Assembly: GCF_000355805.1 (NCBI RefSeq)
Contig: NZ_CM001837.1
Span: 2,655,868 to 2,719,867, forward strand
Source of the DNA: Dokdonia sp. PRO95
GTDB taxonomy: Bacteria; Bacteroidota; Bacteroidia; Flavobacteriales; Flavobacteriaceae
Reading direction: 5' to 3'
DNA: 64,000 nucleotides
Below are positions 62,728-64,000 of the stretch, piece by piece. The position numbers and the translations under genes are program-made. The notes under the pieces are model-generated. The model was not told the DNA's origin and ran no database searches. It was given only the letters and a program-made list of their open reading frames with translations. Numbering within the stretch: the first letter of the stretch is position 1; every line of letters starts with the position of its first letter.

Positions 62728-63180
62728 ATGGAACTTATATTAAAGAAGGACGTTGAGAATCTAGGATTTGCAGACGATCTAGTAGAAGTAAAAAACGGAT
62801 ACGGTAGAAACTACCTAATCCCTAACGGTCATGCTGTACTTGCTACGCCTAGCGCAAAGAAAGTACTTGCAGAAAACCTTAAGCAACGCGCTCACAAAGA
62901 ACAAAAATTTGTGGACGATGCACAGAAGCAAGCAGATAAACTTAACGGACTTGAAGTTAAGATTAGTGCAAAAACTGGTGATGGAGACAAACTTTTTGGA
63001 TCTATTAACAACGCAGACGTTGCAGAATACCTAGCAAAAGAAGGTATCTCTATCGATAAGAAATTTATTTCTATCGCTGGAAATACTGTAAAGCGCTTAG
63101 GTAACTATGAAGCAAAAGTACGTTTCCACAAGAATGTGGTAGCTACACTTCCTTTTGACGTAGTAGCAGAGGCTAACTAA
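62728..63180 (+). CDS. rplI: 50S ribosomal protein L9
   Basis: The 150-residue protein has the two-lobe L9 shape: the N-terminal domain MELILKKDVENLGFADDLVE with NGYGRNYLIPNGHAV, a connecting helix and the C-terminal domain (SAKTGDGDKLFGSINNADVA). It stabilises the L1 stalk base and reading frame. It is followed by a strong terminator. Confidence 0.98.
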   Translation: MELILKKDVENLGFADDLVEVKNGYGRNYLIPNGHAVLATPSAKKVLAENLKQRAHKEQKFVDDAQKQADKLNGLEVKISAKTGDGDKLFGSINNADVAEYLAKEGISIDKKFISIAGNTVKRLGNYEAKVRFHKNVVATLPFDVVAEAN

Positions 63181-63196
63181 GTCATTAGATAGTATA

Positions 63197-63235
63197 TAAA
63201 AAGCCGTTCTTACAACCGTAAGGACGGCTTTTTTA
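63197..63235 (+). terminator. Terminator of the rpsF-rpsR-rplI operon
   Basis: AAAGCCGTTCTTAC and GTAAGGACGGCTTT pair (one G-U) around AACC, followed by TTTT. Confidence 0.92.
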
Positions 63236-63252
63236 TGAAATACAATTTTTAA

Positions 63253-63270
63253 TACGCTTACGCGAAAAAG
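63253..63270. repeat. Decayed dispersed palindrome (CTTACGCG type)
   Basis: TACGCTTACGCGAAAAAG, with the same core change and lost right arm as the copy in hisB, 9 bp before the DUF6495 start. Confidence 0.72.
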
Positions 63271-63279
63271 TGATTAACA

Positions 63280-63756
63280 ATGAAATACGCTCGCCTTACA
63301 AAAGAACAACTAGAAGAACTAAAGCCAGAGTTTATAAACTTTCTAGCCACGCAATCTATAACTGGAGAAGAATGGGCAACAATTAAAGAAAAGCAACCTA
63401 AAGTAGCCGAAGAGGAAATTGATGTTTTTTCAGATCTCGTTTGGGAAGGCGTGCTTACTAAAGCACAGTACCTAGAGCACATATCTCCTAACCAGATGCA
63501 TTTATTTTTACTAGGAGAGAATAATATGTCACTTATTGCTGTAAAAATCAATAAGGAAGATATAGACATCACAACTGCTGAGGGCTATGCATGGCTCAAA
63601 GAAAACTTAGGAGATGATGATGTTGTCTTTATGAGTGCAAGCAAAGATTACAGTGCAGATCGTAATGCAGATAAGTTTAAACTTATAAGCGAGGGTGCTG
63701 TGATCACTAGAGGTGATCTTTATAAATGGTTTGCTCGCTTTGTAGAAGTGAAGTAA
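63280..63756 (+). CDS. DUF6495-like protein
   Basis: The 158-residue soluble protein (KYARLTKEQLEELKPEFINF, DVFSDLVWEGVLTKAQYLEH, HLFLLGENNMSLIAVKINKE) belongs to a family found mostly in Flavobacteriia, which I recall as DUF6495. The function is unknown. It follows the ribosomal-protein operon after a terminator, so it has its own transcript or arises by read-through. Confidence 0.7.
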   Translation: MKYARLTKEQLEELKPEFINFLATQSITGEEWATIKEKQPKVAEEEIDVFSDLVWEGVLTKAQYLEHISPNQMHLFLLGENNMSLIAVKINKEDIDITTAEGYAWLKENLGDDDVVFMSASKDYSADRNADKFKLISEGAVITRGDLYKWFARFVEVK

Positions 63757-63787
63757 TTCTCATAACCTAAGGGTTACAAATAACAAT

Positions 63788-63832
63788 GGATTGTAAAGAC
63801 TAGTTATTAAACGTAGTTTTTACAATCCTTTT
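63788..63832. terminator. Hairpin between the DUF6495 gene and the converging helicase
   Basis: GGATTGTAAAGACTA and TAGTTTTTACAATCC pair over 15 bp with one G-U, followed by TTTT. Confidence 0.82.
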
Positions 63833-63850
63833 CTATTTTAAAATGCTTCT

Positions 63851-64000
63851 CTAGGCGTGTTGTATTCTTAATTTTGCCTTTTTTAGTCGCTTGTTATCAA
63901 GTTTTCTTATCATTTCTTCTGCGATACTTTTGTGTACGGCTACAAATGATTGCAAATTTTTAACCTCTATAGTTCCTAGGTGTGCTCTATCTATATTTCC
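63851..64000 (-). CDS. DbpA-type RNA-binding domain, C-terminal end of a DEAD-box helicase (partial)
   Basis: The last 49 residues of a minus-strand gene are visible: ...GNIDRAHLGTIEV, KNLQSFVAVHKSIAEEMI, RKLDNKRLKKAKLRIQHA, then TAG at 63851-63853. The pattern (DxxxLGxIEV, SFVAV, LxxKRLKKxxxRI) matches the C-terminal RNA-binding domain of DbpA-type helicases. It is distinct from the helicase at 50.4 kb. The rest lies beyond the window. Confidence 0.7.
   Translation of the reverse strand, partial: GNIDRAHLGTIEVKNLQSFVAVHKSIAEEMIRKLDNKRLKKAKLRIQHA

Overview
The window looks like chromosomal DNA of a low-GC marine member of the Flavobacteriaceae (Bacteroidota), probably close to Dokdonia/Krokinobacter; the genus is an inference. 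Signs of the phylum are PorX (type IX secretion regulator), an LpxC-FabZ fusion, a bifunctional HisB, a long NusB, Bacteroidota-type promoters (TTG about 16-23 nt before TAnnTTTG), starts without Shine-Dalgarno sequences, and many small SPII lipoproteins. No rRNA, tRNA, CRISPR array, insertion sequence or prophage was seen.

Layout. 1-3.5 kb: end of a TPR-AraC hybrid regulator and porX. 3.5-10.2 kb: an HD phosphohydrolase, then the lipid A genes lpxD, lpxC-fabZ and lpxA, then efp, a second LpxD-like acyltransferase and an NTF2-like protein. 10.2-15.6 kb: sucD, fabG, a VWA-type membrane protein, a prohibitin-like protein and a PepSY-like lipoprotein. 15.6-17 kb: OmpA-domain and helix-hairpin-helix proteins. 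17-23.4 kb: a his operon (hisG-D-C-B-H-A plus a DinB-like gene) behind a classical attenuator whose leader peptide has four consecutive His codons. hisF and hisIE are not here. 23.4-31 kb: hydrolase, cupin, lipoproteins, HerA-like ATPase, a lipidated RidA, a PUR-domain protein and an ABC exporter. 31-41.5 kb: nusB-DUF1573-yajC, sodC, LVIVD lipoproteins, a hydrolase-OsmC fusion, a frameshifted DUF2490 gene, a large BNR-repeat protein and a fasciclin lipoprotein. 41.5-50.4 kb: a VWA/MoxR pair, a Kbp-like BON-LysM protein, a head-GIN lipoprotein coupled to a PagL-like deacylase, a sirtuin, a SpoU methylase and a peroxiredoxin. 50.4-60 kb: DEAD-box helicase, rdgB, rlmH, nadC, yihY, a chalcone-isomerase-like gene behind an (AC)16 tract, DUF2147 and priA. 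60-64 kb: a MepA-like peptidase, a LytTR regulator, rpsF-rpsR-rplI, a DUF6495 gene and the end of a second helicase.

The most striking pattern is a dispersed palindrome with core TTTCGCGAAA, usually extended to ACGCTTTCGCGAAAGCGT. I count 22 exact cores and 5 decayed copies, between genes and inside genes, in all three reading frames (RFRES, TLSRKR, AFAKA). No ordinary feature explains it. It resembles HIP1 of cyanobacteria or a nucleoid-protein site in style, and its role is unknown to me.

Many long reading frames begin inside a terminator or promoter of the neighbouring gene. Start codons were therefore revised for the HD protein, lpxD, the second lpxD, the PepSY-like lipoprotein, the OmpA-domain protein, the hydrolase at 23.4 kb, rlmH, priA and others; the reason is given in each entry.
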